Shown here piece by piece: positions 1-11,416 of a stretch of 64,000 nt of DNA. The translations under genes were made by a program, and so were the position numbers. The stretch's first letter is position 1. Each line of letters opens with the position of its first letter. The stretch covers positions 765,702-829,701 of the forward strand of contig NZ_JAKREV010000002.1 of assembly GCF_022664465.1 (NCBI RefSeq), given 5' to 3'. The notes beneath the pieces were generated by a model that searched no databases, was not told the origin of the DNA, and worked only from the letters and a program-made list of their open reading frames with translations. Origin of the DNA: Sphingomonas hankookensis. Its GTDB lineage: Bacteria; Pseudomonadota; Alphaproteobacteria; Sphingomonadales; Sphingomonadaceae.

Positions 1-957
1 GAGGTCGACGCGGATCGCCGCCTTGTCCGGCGTCCAGTTGACGTCCGGCCAGTCGGCGAGGTTCGGCTGCTCCAGATAGGCCGGGCCGCTGCCGTCCAGC
101 GTGAAATGCGCATGGCGGGTCGCGGCGCAGTTCGGGATCATCGCCACCGGCTTCGACGCGGCATGGGTCGGCCAATCAAGAATCTTGACGTCGAGCACCG
201 TCGACAATCCGCCCAGCCCCTGCGCACCGATGCCGAGCGCATTGACCTTGTCCATCAGCTCGATGCGTAGCGCCTCGACGTCGGTCTGCGGCCCGCGCGC
301 CTTCAGCTGGCCCATGTCGATCGGCGCCATCAGCGATTCCTTGGCGAGCAGCATCGCCTTTTCCGCCGTACCGCCGATGCCGATGCCGATCATGCCCGGC
401 GGGCACCAGCCGGCGCCCATTTGCGGGATCATCTCCAGCACCCAGTCGACGATCGAATCGCTGGGGTTCATCATCTTGAACTTCGACTTGTTCTCCGACC
501 CGCCGCCCTTGGCCGCGACATCGACATGGACCTTGTCGCCCGGCACCATTTCGACGTGCAGCACCGACGGCGTATTGTCCTTGGTATTGCGCCGGGTGAA
601 CGCCGGGTCGGCGAGGATCGAGGCACGCAGCTTGTTTTCGGGGTGCAGGTAGGCGCGTCGCACGCCTTCGTCGACGACCTCCTGCAACGACCGCTCGCTG
701 TCGAGGCGGCAATTCTGCCCCCATTTCACGAACACGGTGACGATGCCGGTATCCTGACAGATCGGGCGATGCCCCTCCGCACACATCCGGCTGTTGGTCA
801 GGATCTGCGCGATCGCGTCCTTGGCGGCCGGGCTCGTTTCGGCGGCATAGGCCTCGCCCAACGCGCGGATATAATCCATCGGGTGGTAATAGCTGATGAA
901 CTGCAGCGCGTCGGCGACGCTGTCGATCAGATCGGCTTCGGTGATGGTGACGGTCAT
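1..957 (-). CDS. Fumarate hydratase class I, N-terminal part (cut by window edge)
   Basis: This would convert fumarate to malate in the TCA cycle as an iron-sulfur class I fumarase. The minus strand reads open for exactly 319 codons from ATG at 957 to the window edge with no stop. It carries the segment GHRPICQDTG near residues 63-72, whose Cys is a cluster ligand in this family, followed by a PGMIGIGIGGTAEKA glycine-rich segment. Class I fumarases are about 500 residues, so the C-terminal beta domain lies outside the window. The gene is divergent from the cyclic-di-GMP protein; about 120 bases separate the two starts. A longer minus-strand frame over the same bases is only an arginine-rich shadow. 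Confidence 0.9.
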   Translation of the reverse strand, partial: MTVTITEADLIDSVADALQFISYYHPMDYIRALGEAYAAETSPAAKDAIAQILTNSRMCAEGHRPICQDTGIVTVFVKWGQNCRLDSERSLQEVVDEGVRRAYLHPENKLRASILADPAFTRRNTKDNTPSVLHVEMVPGDKVHVDVAAKGGGSENKSKFKMMNPSDSIVDWVLEMIPQMGAGWCPPGMIGIGIGGTAEKAMLLAKESLMAPIDMGQLKARGPQTDVEALRIELMDKVNALGIGAQGLGGLSTVLDVKILDWPTHAASKPVAMIPNCAATRHAHFTLDGSGPAYLEQPNLADWPDVNWTPDKAAIRVDL

Positions 958-1076
958 CGCGGTACATCCATATCGGTCGAAATTTCTTCTTGCCCTACAG
1001 GGTCGAAGCGACCGGTTGCAAAGAATTCGTTCACGATGCCGCGTTAGCATCGGCGCCGAACTCGAAAGGAAGCGCA

Positions 1077-3128
1077 TTGACGAACGGTGGGTTGAAGGCG
1101 GCGTTGCGATCGTGGGTCCAGCGGCCCGACGATGGCGATCGCGTGCCCGCCGACCGTGCCGGGCGCCTGCTGCGCGAAGCGGAAAACCACGGCCCCAACT
1201 GGTTCTGGCAGACCGATCGCAACGGGCGGCTGACCTATCTGAGCGACAAGATCGTCGCGGTGTTCGTTGCCGCCGGCATCGACCCGATCGGCGCGCCGCT
1301 GATCGACATGCTGCGAATCGCCGGCAGCGACTCCGGGCTCGACGATGCCGAGCGGACCATCGCCTTTCACCTGTCGGCCCGCACCGCCTTCACCGACTAT
1401 GCCGTCACCCCCGCCGCGCCGGGGTCGAGCGAACGCAGCTGGACCGTATCGGGCAGCCCGTTCACCGACCCTTACGGCCGGTTCGAGGGATTCGTCGGCA
1501 CCGGCACCGACATGGCGGCGGTACGGCAATCGGATGCGGCGATCACCCGCCTCGCGCTGTTCGACAGCCTGACCGGCCTCGCCAATCGCCAGCGGATGCG
1601 CATGTCGCTGGAACAGACGCTGGCGCAGCCGGGCTATGACGGTACCGCGCTGTTCCTGCTCGACCTCGACCGGTTCAAGGCGGTCAACGACACGATGGGT
1701 CACCCGGTGGGCGACGCGTTGCTCAAGCAGGTCGCGCAGCGGCTGCTGCGCGTCGTCGCCGATGCCGGTCTGGTCGGGCGGCTGGGCGGCGACGAGTTCC
1801 AGGTGATCCTGCCGCGCATCGGCAACCGCGCGGAAATGGCGTCGCTAGCACAGGCGATCATCGCCAGCCTGTCGCAACCCTATTTCCTGAACGGTACCTC
1901 GGCATCGATCGGCTGTTCGATCGGGATCGCCGTGTCGCCCGATCATGGTGCCACCCCCGACGTGCTGGTCGCCAATGCCGACCTCGCGCTCTATGCCGCC
2001 AAGGATGCCGGGCGCGGCGTCGCCCGTTTCTTCAACGACGCGATGCTCGACGGCGCGCGGACGCGGCAGCAGATGGAGGGGGACCTGCGCCTCGCCCTCT
2101 CGCTCGACCAGCTGCGCATCGTCTATCAGCCGGTCGTCTCGCTCGACGGCGGGCGGATCAGCGGGTTCGAGGCGCTGTTGCGCTGGGAACACCCCACCCG
2201 CGGGCTGCTGGTCCCCAGCGAGTTCCTGAGCGTCGCGGAAGAATCCAAGCTGATCGAGCCGATCGGCGAATGGGTGTTGCGCACCGCGTGTCACGACGCG
2301 GCGGCATGGCCGGGCGATACGCGGCTGTCGGTCAATCTGGCCGGTGCGCAGTTCGCCAATCCGGCGCTGCCCGCGATCATCGCCAACGCCATCGCCCGGT
2401 CGGGGCTCGCGCCCGAACGGCTGGAGCTGGATATCGAGGAAGCCAGCGTGCTGCGCGACATGCGTGCCGCGATCACCGTCTTCGCTGCGTTGCACGGGAT
2501 CGGCGTCCGCCTCGCGCTCAACGATTTCGGGGCGGGACAGGCGTCGATGGCGTGCCTGCGCCGGTTGCCGTTCGACCGGATCAAGATCGACGCGTCGTTC
2601 GTGCGCGGGGTCGGCGATCCCGAGGGGCGCAACGCCGCCGTCGTCCGCGCGATCGCGACCATGGCCGACATGCTCGGCATCGACACCACCGCGAAGGGCA
2701 TCGAATATCACGACGAACTGGCCGCGCTGCGCGACCTTGGCTGCACCGACGTGCAGGGGTTCGTGTACGGCGCACCGGTCGGGGGAGCGGAGGCGGCGCG
2801 GCGGCTGATCGACGAAGGCGGTGCGCTGACGCCGCAGGGGCCAAAGGTCGAGCGCGCGCCGCGCACGCGGATGCTGCGATCGACCACGATCGAGGTGGAC
2901 GGGGTCCGCCGCTCCGCCCGCATCCGCGACCTGTCGAGCACCGGTGCGTTGATCGACCTCGTCGATTTCGACGACGGCGCGATCGGGTCGACCGTCCGCA
3001 TCGACACCGGCGGCGGCCACTGGACCGCGGCGACGCTGCGCTGGGCGGAGGACAGCCGCGCGGGGCTGCATTTCGACCACCCGATCACCGTCGAGCGCCG
3101 CATGACGATCCGGCGACGCGAGGCGTGA
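1077..3128 (+). CDS. PAS-GGDEF-EAL-PilZ cyclic-di-GMP signalling protein with degenerate EAL
   Basis: This is a cytoplasmic cyclic-di-GMP protein of 683 residues. I chose TTG at 1077 because GAAAGGA ends 6 bases upstream; the longer frame from TTG at 990 lacks a ribosome site. A PAS-like sensor segment comes first (about 30-130). A GGDEF domain follows with intact GGDEF at 237-241, so cyclase activity is plausible; no RxxD inhibitory site is visible ahead of it. The EAL domain keeps EAL at about 365 and the Asn of VNLAGAQ, but the metal-binding DDFG motif reads NDFG (about 482) and the AEGVE motif reads AKGIE (Lys about 540). Phosphodiesterase activity is therefore doubtful. The last 90 residues look like PilZ, with RMLRS and RDLSSTG. 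No transmembrane segment is seen. Confidence 0.9.
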   Translation: MTNGGLKAALRSWVQRPDDGDRVPADRAGRLLREAENHGPNWFWQTDRNGRLTYLSDKIVAVFVAAGIDPIGAPLIDMLRIAGSDSGLDDAERTIAFHLSARTAFTDYAVTPAAPGSSERSWTVSGSPFTDPYGRFEGFVGTGTDMAAVRQSDAAITRLALFDSLTGLANRQRMRMSLEQTLAQPGYDGTALFLLDLDRFKAVNDTMGHPVGDALLKQVAQRLLRVVADAGLVGRLGGDEFQVILPRIGNRAEMASLAQAIIASLSQPYFLNGTSASIGCSIGIAVSPDHGATPDVLVANADLALYAAKDAGRGVARFFNDAMLDGARTRQQMEGDLRLALSLDQLRIVYQPVVSLDGGRISGFEALLRWEHPTRGLLVPSEFLSVAEESKLIEPIGEWVLRTACHDAAAWPGDTRLSVNLAGAQFANPALPAIIANAIARSGLAPERLELDIEEASVLRDMRAAITVFAALHGIGVRLALNDFGAGQASMACLRRLPFDRIKIDASFVRGVGDPEGRNAAVVRAIATMADMLGIDTTAKGIEYHDELAALRDLGCTDVQGFVYGAPVGGAEAARRLIDEGGALTPQGPKVERAPRTRMLRSTTIEVDGVRRSARIRDLSSTGALIDLVDFDDGAIGSTVRIDTGGGHWTAATLRWAEDSRAGLHFDHPITVERRMTIRRREA

Positions 3129-3194
3129 CGGGCCGGCTGCGGGGTTCGCACGCTGATAGCCCTACCTCTCCGCCCCCTGCCCCCCTTCCCGTTC

Positions 3195-3307
3195 GGTTCG
3201 AGCAGCTTCGAGCTTGTCGAGAAGCGTCCGTCGAGAACGCGTAGTTTGGGGCAGCCCCTTCTCGACTACGGTTCTCGACAAGCTCGAACCTGCGCTCGAA
3301 GCAAACG
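3195..3307. repeat. Palindromic intergenic repeat, family A, copy 1
   Basis: This imperfect inverted repeat of about 110 bases starts with GGTTCGAGCAGCTTCGAGCT and closes with GTTCTCGACAAGCTCGAAC. The same left arm, including the CTTGTCGAGAAGCGTCCGTCG stretch, recurs at 12873, where both outer arms match exactly. It fills the gap between the cyclic-di-GMP gene and ligA. Confidence 0.85.
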
Positions 3308-3413
3308 GATAGGGAGGGGGGCCGAGGGACAGCAGGGAAAGGACAGCAGGACAAAGGAAAGCGGAAAGTCCCACACCACCCGCCCCCTTGATCGCCCGCC
3401 CGCACGCCGATAG

Positions 3414-5561
<2,148 letters not shown>

Positions 5562-5715
5562 CGTTTTTGCAACGCGTCACAATAGACTGAGTTCCCCGCT
5601 TTCGATTGTCGCAAAATAGAAATATGGCGCGTCCATTGGCGCCAGGACGGTGAACGGCACCGCCTGAACCAGCGTACGAGTCGCGCCAGAAAGCATTGCG
5701 ATTCAAAGGGGATTT

Positions 5716-8208
5716 ATGAACACAAAGCTGTATGCCGGCGTGGCCTTTGCCGCGCTCTTCCTCCCTGCTTCGGCCTTTGCGCAGTCCACCGGTTCGACCG
5801 ATTTCGAGTCGGAAGAGATCGTCGTCACCGGCAGCCGCGCCGACAACGGCGTCGATGGCATCAAGATTCCCGACGGCCCCAAGGCGCGCGTCGTGCTGGA
5901 TCAGGAATTCATCGCAAAGCAGGCACCGGGTAACACGGTCCTCGACGCGCTAAACATCGTCCCCGGCGTCAACTTCACCCAGAGTGATCCGTTCGGTTCG
6001 TCGGGCGGCAACATCCGTATCCGCGGCTTCGACGGCAACCGCGTCTCGCTGACCTTCGACGGTTTCCCGCTGAACGATTCGGGCAACTACGCGATCTATT
6101 CGAACCAGCAGCTCGACCCCGAACTGGTCGACGAGATCAACGTCAACCTCGGCGCGACCGACATCGACAGCCCGACCGCATCGGCGGCCGGCGGCACGAT
6201 CAACTATCGCACGCTGATTCCGTCGGAAACGCTGTCGGCGACGATGGTCGCTTCGTACGGCGATTTCGATTTCCACCGCGTGTTCGGCCTGATCGAAACC
6301 GGCAACCTGACCTCGTTCGGCACCCGCGCCTTCCTGTCGGCGTCGAAGGCGTCGAACGACAAGTTCCGTGGTCCGGGCGGCATCCGCAAACAGCAGTTCA
6401 ACGCCGGCATCTACCAGCCGCTGGGCGACAATGGCGACTTCATCCGCGTGTCGGGCCATTACAACGAGAACCGCAACAACTTCTACCGCGCGGTTTCGGT
6501 GGGTGACATGCGCACCCTGCTCGGCACCGGCGTGATCCCGACGAACGCCAATGCGTCGCCCGCCAACCCGATCCGCATCGACCTGAACGAACAGCAGTTC
6601 GATAGGGTCAACGGCTTCGAGAACGAAGAATTCTGCAACCGCCCGACCCCGGTCCGCGGCACCGCGCAGAACGAGACGCAGGGCGCTGCCGCCAACTGTT
6701 CGAACTACTACGGCATTCGCGTGAATCCGTCGAACACCGGCAACATCCGCGCGAACTCGCGCTTTACGCTGTCGGACAAGCTGACGCTGACGCTCGACGG
6801 TTCGTACCAGTACACGCTGGCGCACGGCGGCGGCACCTCGACGCTGGCCGAAAACTCGCCACGTTCGCGCGGCAGCGCCACCACGTCGACGGGTGTCGAT
6901 TACAACGGCGACGGCGACACGCTCGACACCGTTCGCTTTTTCTCGCCGAACATCACCAACACCAACCGCTACACCGGCATCGCATCGCTGCGCTACGACA
7001 TCACAGAGGACCAGCGCGTCCGCGTCGCGTACACCTACGATAATGCCAACCATCGACAGACCGGCGAATGGGGTTACCTGTTCTCGAACGGCATGCCCGA
7101 GGACATCTTCTCGGGTCGCAACGGTCGTCCGGTGCTGACCGCCGATGGCTTCACCATCAGCCAGCGCGACCGTGAATCGACCGCGCTGCTGAACCAGATC
7201 TCGGGTGAATATATCGGTCGCTTCTTCGACCGGGCCTTCACGCTGCAGGTCGGTCTGCGCGCACCGTTCTTCAAGCGCGATCTGCAGACCAACTGCCCGA
7301 TCGAGGCACGCGGTTCGGGCTTCGCCTATTGCACCAGCGAGCCGCTGACCTCGCTGCGCATCATCGCGCCGAACGCAGTCGTGCCGACGACCGGCGTCAC
7401 GCCCTATTATGCGCCGTTCGCGACGACCTACAAGTATGACGCGATCCTGCCGAACGCCGGCTTCACGTACAACTTCGTCGACACCAACATCAGCATGTTC
7501 GGCAGCTATGCCAAGGGCTTCTCGGCACCGCGCACCGACAACCTGTATCGTGCGCCGTTCATCGGCGTGCAGCCGGAAAAGACCGACTCGTTCGATCTCG
7601 GCCTGCGCTACAACACCGCGCGCGTGCAGTCGCAGCTGACCGGCTGGTACATCAAGTACAAGAACCGCATCGTGTCGTCGTTCGACTTCGATCAGGGCAT
7701 CTCGTTCGACCGCAACATCGGTGCGGTGGACAGCTATGGCTTCGACGGCACCGTCACCGTCCGTCCGACCACCTGGCTCGGCCTGACCGCGATCGCGTCG
7801 TACACTCACACCGAACTGCTCTCGAACGTCCAGACCGCCGGTACTTCGGTCGCCCAGACCAAGGGCAAGGCCGTTCCGGAAATGCCCGAATGGCAGTTCG
7901 GCGGTCGCGCCGAATTCAACTACGGCCCGGTCAATGTCGGCGTGCAGGGCAAATGGGTCGACGAACGCTTCGCGACCGACGTAAACGACGTCGTCGTCGG
8001 CGCTTATACGCTGGTCGATCTCGACGCGCGCTTCAGCCTCGAACAGTACGGCCTCGCCAAGACCAGCCTCGGCCTGAACGTCCGCAACCTGTTCGACGAG
8101 CGCTATTTCGGCAACATCAGCACGCAAGTCGACGCGCTGTCGGGCAACCCGAACTTCTCGGTCGGCTATCCGCGCACGATCATCGGGTCGATCAAGTTCG
8201 GCTTCTAA
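5716..8208 (+). CDS. TonB-dependent outer-membrane receptor
   Basis: This 830-residue outer-membrane transporter takes up an unknown ligand using TonB energy. A signal peptide (residues 1-22, ending AFAQ) is followed by the TonB-box-like EEIVVTGSR. A plug domain comes next with VLDALNIVPGVNF and IRIRGFDGNRVSLTFDG, then a beta barrel ending in IIGSIKFGF with a terminal Phe as expected for BAM recognition. A barrel segment (NLFDERYFGNIST) matches the usual last strands. A strong hairpin terminator follows the stop. The next genes encode a LytS-type kinase and LytTR regulator, so the pair may control this receptor, though that is inference. The substrate cannot be read from sequence. Confidence 0.93.
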   Translation: MNTKLYAGVAFAALFLPASAFAQSTGSTDFESEEIVVTGSRADNGVDGIKIPDGPKARVVLDQEFIAKQAPGNTVLDALNIVPGVNFTQSDPFGSSGGNIRIRGFDGNRVSLTFDGFPLNDSGNYAIYSNQQLDPELVDEINVNLGATDIDSPTASAAGGTINYRTLIPSETLSATMVASYGDFDFHRVFGLIETGNLTSFGTRAFLSASKASNDKFRGPGGIRKQQFNAGIYQPLGDNGDFIRVSGHYNENRNNFYRAVSVGDMRTLLGTGVIPTNANASPANPIRIDLNEQQFDRVNGFENEEFCNRPTPVRGTAQNETQGAAANCSNYYGIRVNPSNTGNIRANSRFTLSDKLTLTLDGSYQYTLAHGGGTSTLAENSPRSRGSATTSTGVDYNGDGDTLDTVRFFSPNITNTNRYTGIASLRYDITEDQRVRVAYTYDNANHRQTGEWGYLFSNGMPEDIFSGRNGRPVLTADGFTISQRDRESTALLNQISGEYIGRFFDRAFTLQVGLRAPFFKRDLQTNCPIEARGSGFAYCTSEPLTSLRIIAPNAVVPTTGVTPYYAPFATTYKYDAILPNAGFTYNFVDTNISMFGSYAKGFSAPRTDNLYRAPFIGVQPEKTDSFDLGLRYNTARVQSQLTGWYIKYKNRIVSSFDFDQGISFDRNIGAVDSYGFDGTVTVRPTTWLGLTAIASYTHTELLSNVQTAGTSVAQTKGKAVPEMPEWQFGGRAEFNYGPVNVGVQGKWVDERFATDVNDVVVGAYTLVDLDARFSLEQYGLAKTSLGLNVRNLFDERYFGNISTQVDALSGNPNFSVGYPRTIIGSIKFGF

Positions 8209-8232
8209 GCCTTACCCGCCCCTTCGAACGCG

Positions 8233-8268
8233 AACCGCCGTCCCGGCAACGGGGCGGCGGTTTTCGTT
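8233..8268 (+). terminator. Rho-independent terminator after the TonB receptor
   Basis: A 13-bp stem of AACCGCCGTCCCG against CGGGGCGGCGGTT, with one G-T wobble and a short GCAA-type loop, is followed by TTTTCGTTT. It begins about 25 bases after the receptor stop and isolates it from the kinase gene. Confidence 0.85.
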
Positions 8269-8322
8269 TGGGCGCGGTTTGCGCTAGAGCAGTCTCAGCA
8301 ACCGCCCCGCCGGGGCTACCCA

Positions 8323-9435
8323 ATGTCGGAGCACATGACGCCGAAGCCCGCCATTTTCTCGCGCCCGTTCTTCGAACAGAAGAACCGCGCCTTCTGGCTG
8401 CTGCAGGCCGCCGGGTGGACCGGTTATCTGCTGCTGCGCTCGGTCTCGACCGTGGCCAGCGCCGCGTCACTGAAGAACGTGCTGGGCAATATCGTCGAGG
8501 TGATCGTCGGCTATTGCCTGACTCTGCTGATGAGCGTGCTGTACGGCTATTATCGCTCGCTGCCGCGCGTGCCGGCGATCTTCCTGACGATGTGCACGCT
8601 GTCGGCGGCGACCTTCGCCTATTCGCTGATCGACGCGTTCGTCTTCACCTTCATCCGTAACGTGTCGCCCGATGTCAGCCTGTCGCTGGTGCTGGGCACG
8701 TTGTTCCTGAACTTCACCGTCCTGACCGGCTGGTCGGCGCTGTATTTCGGGATCAATTTCTACCTGGTGGTCGAACAGCAGGTGGACGAGATGCGGATGC
8801 TGGAGATGCAGGCGTCGTCGGCGCAGCTCGCCATGCTGCGCTATCAGTTGAACCCGCATTTCCTGTTCAACACGCTCAATTCGATCTCGACGCTGGTGCT
8901 GCTCAAACAGACCGAAAAGGCGAATGTGATGCTCAGCCGGCTATCGTCGTTCCTGCGCTACACGCTGGCCAACGAACCGACCGCGCACGTCACGCTGGAG
9001 CAGGAGGTTGAAACGCTGAAACTGTATCTCGATATCGAGAAGATGCGGTTCGAAGATCGTCTGCGCACCAGTTTCGATATCGACGCCCGCGTCGCGCACG
9101 CGCGGCTGCCCTCGCTGCTGCTGCAACCGCTGGTCGAAAACGCGATCAAATATGCGGTCACGCCGCAGGAGGACGGGGCCGATATCGCGATCACCGCTCG
9201 ACTGGCCGGGGATCGGGTGCAGATCGCCGTGTCCGATACCGGGCCCGGCTTGATCGACGGGCCGAAGCGGCCGACGCTCTCCACCGGTGTCGGCATACAG
9301 AATATCCGGGACCGGCTGGCACAGGCATATGGCCCCGACCATCGGTTCGACACCCGTTCGGGAGGCGGGGGCGGATTCGTGGTCGAGATCGAACTGCCGT
9401 TCCAGACGCAAGACGTTACCAAAGAGGCTGCATGA
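8323..9435 (+). CDS. LytS/AlgZ-type membrane sensor histidine kinase
   Basis: This sensor kinase would phosphorylate the LytTR regulator encoded directly after it. The 370-residue protein has several hydrophobic helices in residues 25-155 (for example VIVGYCLTLLMSVLYGYY and LNFTVLTGWSALYFGINF). A His_kinase-family core follows with the LNPHFLFNTLNSIS phospho-acceptor motif near residue 186 and an HATPase domain with LLQPLVENAIKYAV and DTGPGL. The stop overlaps the next start by 4 bases (ATGA), so the two are translationally coupled. An internal Met at codon 5 is an alternative start. Confidence 0.93.
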   Translation: MSEHMTPKPAIFSRPFFEQKNRAFWLLQAAGWTGYLLLRSVSTVASAASLKNVLGNIVEVIVGYCLTLLMSVLYGYYRSLPRVPAIFLTMCTLSAATFAYSLIDAFVFTFIRNVSPDVSLSLVLGTLFLNFTVLTGWSALYFGINFYLVVEQQVDEMRMLEMQASSAQLAMLRYQLNPHFLFNTLNSISTLVLLKQTEKANVMLSRLSSFLRYTLANEPTAHVTLEQEVETLKLYLDIEKMRFEDRLRTSFDIDARVAHARLPSLLLQPLVENAIKYAVTPQEDGADIAITARLAGDRVQIAVSDTGPGLIDGPKRPTLSTGVGIQNIRDRLAQAYGPDHRFDTRSGGGGGFVVEIELPFQTQDVTKEAA

Positions 9436-10235
9436 CCATCCGTACCATCCTTGTCGACGACGAATCGTTGGCGATCCAGGGCCTCGAACTACGCTTGGCA
9501 GCGCATGAGGATGTCGAGATCATCGACAAGTGCATGAACGGTCGCGAGGCGATCCGCGCGATCAAGACCCACAAGCCCGACCTCGTCTTTCTCGACATCC
9601 AGATGCCCGGTTTCGACGGGTTCTCGGTCGTGCAGGGGCTGATGGAAGTCGAACCGCCGCTGGTGGTGTTCGTCACCGCGTACAGCGACCACGCGATCCG
9701 CGCGTTCGAGGCGCAGGCGGTCGACTACCTGATGAAGCCGGTCGAGGAATCGCGCCTCGCCGACACGCTCGACCGCGTCCGCCAGCGCCTGACCGAAAAG
9801 CGCGGCCAGGCCGAGGTCGAGAAGCTGAAGGAAGTGCTGGCCGAAGTCGCGCCCGACACCGCGGCCGAGATGGAGGCGGAGGGCGACGACGCGGTCGGCG
9901 CCAACCGTTTCGAAAAGCTCATCAACATCAAGGATCGCGGCCAGATCTTCCGCGTCGACGTCGACACGATCGAGATGATCGAAGCGGCGGGCGATTACAT
10001 GGTCATCAACACCGGTGACAATTCGCTGGTGCTGCGCGAGACGATGAAGGACCTCGAAAAGCGGCTCGACCCGCGCCGTTTCCAGCGCGTGCATCGCTCG
10101 ACCATCGTCAATCTCGACCTCGTCAAGCAGGTGAAGCCGCACACCAATGGCGAATGTTTCCTGATCCTCGAATCGGGATCGCAGGTGAAGGTCAGCCGCT
10201 CCTACCGCGACGTGGTGGCGCGCTTCGTCCATTAG
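9432..10235 (+). CDS. LytTR-family response regulator
   Basis: This 267-residue DNA-binding regulator has an N-terminal receiver domain (VDDESLAIQG, phospho-acceptor Asp in VFLDIQMPG near residue 56, Lys in DYLMKPVEE). After a charged linker it has a C-terminal LytTR domain (INIKDRGQIFRVDVDTIEMIEA to VKVSRSYRDVVARF). It is the cognate partner of the kinase immediately upstream, with which it shares a 4-base overlap. Direct-repeat targets could not be assigned; the upstream TonB receptor is one possible target. Confidence 0.94.
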   Translation: MTIRTILVDDESLAIQGLELRLAAHEDVEIIDKCMNGREAIRAIKTHKPDLVFLDIQMPGFDGFSVVQGLMEVEPPLVVFVTAYSDHAIRAFEAQAVDYLMKPVEESRLADTLDRVRQRLTEKRGQAEVEKLKEVLAEVAPDTAAEMEAEGDDAVGANRFEKLINIKDRGQIFRVDVDTIEMIEAAGDYMVINTGDNSLVLRETMKDLEKRLDPRRFQRVHRSTIVNLDLVKQVKPHTNGECFLILESGSQVKVSRSYRDVVARFVH

Positions 10236-10261
10236 AGGCTGCCTTCCCCCGTTTGAACCAG

Positions 10262-10345
10262 ACGTCATCCCAGCGCAGGCTGGGATCTCCCGGTCAAAGC
10301 ACGGGACAGGAGCCGCTTGAGGCCCCAGCTGGCGCTGGGGCGACG
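10262..10345. repeat. Palindromic intergenic repeat, family B, copy 1
   Basis: The unit opens with GTCATCCCAGCGCAGGCTGGGA and closes with CCCCAGCTGGCGCTGGGGCGACG. Each end is its own small hairpin, and the two ends are also related in inverted orientation. Related units lie at 11327 and 44226 and a short form at 16646. Confidence 0.85.
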
Positions 10346-10371
10346 TTTCTGCCTGAGTGGATCAGAGGCTG

Positions 10372-11304
10372 ATGGCCGAGATTAATGTTGCGGCGCTGTA
10401 CCGCTTTGTTTCGATTGCCGATCCGCAAACCACCCGCGACGCACTGGAAACGGTGCTGGCGGGTGCCGGCATTCGTGGGACACTACTGATCGCGCCCGAG
10501 GGGATCAACGGTACCATCGCCGGCAGCGCGGACGGCATCGCCACCGCGCTCGCCGCGATCCGTGCCCTGCCCGGCTGTTCTGACCTGGCACCGAAGTTCA
10601 GTGCGGCGGAAACCATGCCGTTCCACCGGCTGAAGGTGCGGGTAAAGCGCGAGATCGTGACGATGGGTGTGCCCGGCACCGATCCGAACCGGATCGTCGG
10701 CACCTATGTCGCGCCCGCCGACTGGAACGCGCTGATCGCCGATCCGGAGACGGTCGTGATCGACACCCGCAACGCCTATGAGGTGAAGGTCGGCACCTTT
10801 GCCGGCGCGGTCGATCCGGGCACCGACAGCTTCCGCGACTTTCCCGACTGGTTCCGCGCGAACCGCGCCACGCTGCTGGCGGGCAAGTCGAAGGTCGCGA
10901 TGTTCTGCACCGGCGGCATCCGCTGCGAAAAATCGACTGCCTTCCTGAAAGGCGAAGGGGTCGATGCGGTCTATCACCTCGACGGCGGCATCCTGAAATA
11001 TCTGGAAGACGTGCCGGCCGAGGCCAGCGCGTGGGAAGGCGAATGCTTCGTCTTCGACGAACGCGTCGCTGTGGGACACGGGTTAGCCCAAGGCACCCAC
11101 GCCCTGTGCCGCGGCTGCCGGATGCCGGTCAGCCCGGAAGACCGCGCCTCGCCATCCTTCGAGGACGGCGTGCAATGCCCCGCCTGTGCCGGCACCCGCG
11201 ACGCGGCCACGCTGGCAGCAAAGGCGGAACGACATCGGCAGGTGACGCTGGCCGCGCGGCGTGGCGAGCAGCATGTCGGAGCGCGGATGGAAAGGGAAGC
11301 CTAG
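10372..11304 (+). CDS. trhO: tRNA uridine(34) hydroxylase TrhO (rhodanese-domain)
   Basis: TrhO hydroxylates the wobble uridine of certain tRNAs using oxygen. I chose ATG at 10372 because AGAGG lies 4 bases upstream and MAEINVAALYRFVSI matches the family start; an earlier ATG at 10357 adds five residues. The 310-residue protein has the N-terminal acylphosphatase-like UPF0176 domain (GTLLIAPEGINGTI, FHRLKVRVKREIV) and a rhodanese domain with FCTGGIRCEKS, Cys179 being the rhodanese-loop cysteine. The C-terminal tail has CRGCR and CPAC pairs, a likely metal site. The downstream gene is convergent and the gap holds a family B repeat. Confidence 0.94.
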   Translation: MAEINVAALYRFVSIADPQTTRDALETVLAGAGIRGTLLIAPEGINGTIAGSADGIATALAAIRALPGCSDLAPKFSAAETMPFHRLKVRVKREIVTMGVPGTDPNRIVGTYVAPADWNALIADPETVVIDTRNAYEVKVGTFAGAVDPGTDSFRDFPDWFRANRATLLAGKSKVAMFCTGGIRCEKSTAFLKGEGVDAVYHLDGGILKYLEDVPAEASAWEGECFVFDERVAVGHGLAQGTHALCRGCRMPVSPEDRASPSFEDGVQCPACAGTRDAATLAAKAERHRQVTLAARRGEQHVGARMEREA

Positions 11305-11326
11305 CCTCCACGATCCGCGCCACAAA

Positions 11327-11409
11327 CGTCACCCCAGCGCAGGCTGGGGTCTCCCAGCGATGGAGCGCGCTCCTCGCCGCAGGAAGCCCCAGCCTTCGCT
11401 GGGGCGACG
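11327..11409. repeat. Palindromic intergenic repeat, family B, copy 2
   Basis: CGTCACCCCAGCGCAGGCTG at the left and CCCCAGCCTTCGCTGGGGCG at the right are inverted copies of each other and hairpins in themselves. The unit fills almost the whole gap between the convergent stops at 11304 and 11417, so it may act as a two-way terminator. Confidence 0.85.
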
Positions 11410-11416
11410 TTCTTTA

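Noticed and set aside
5950..8127. 725-codon open frame antisense to the TonB receptor
   Set aside because: Composition is that of a reverse-strand shadow, and the plus strand has a complete receptor with signal peptide and C-terminal Phe.
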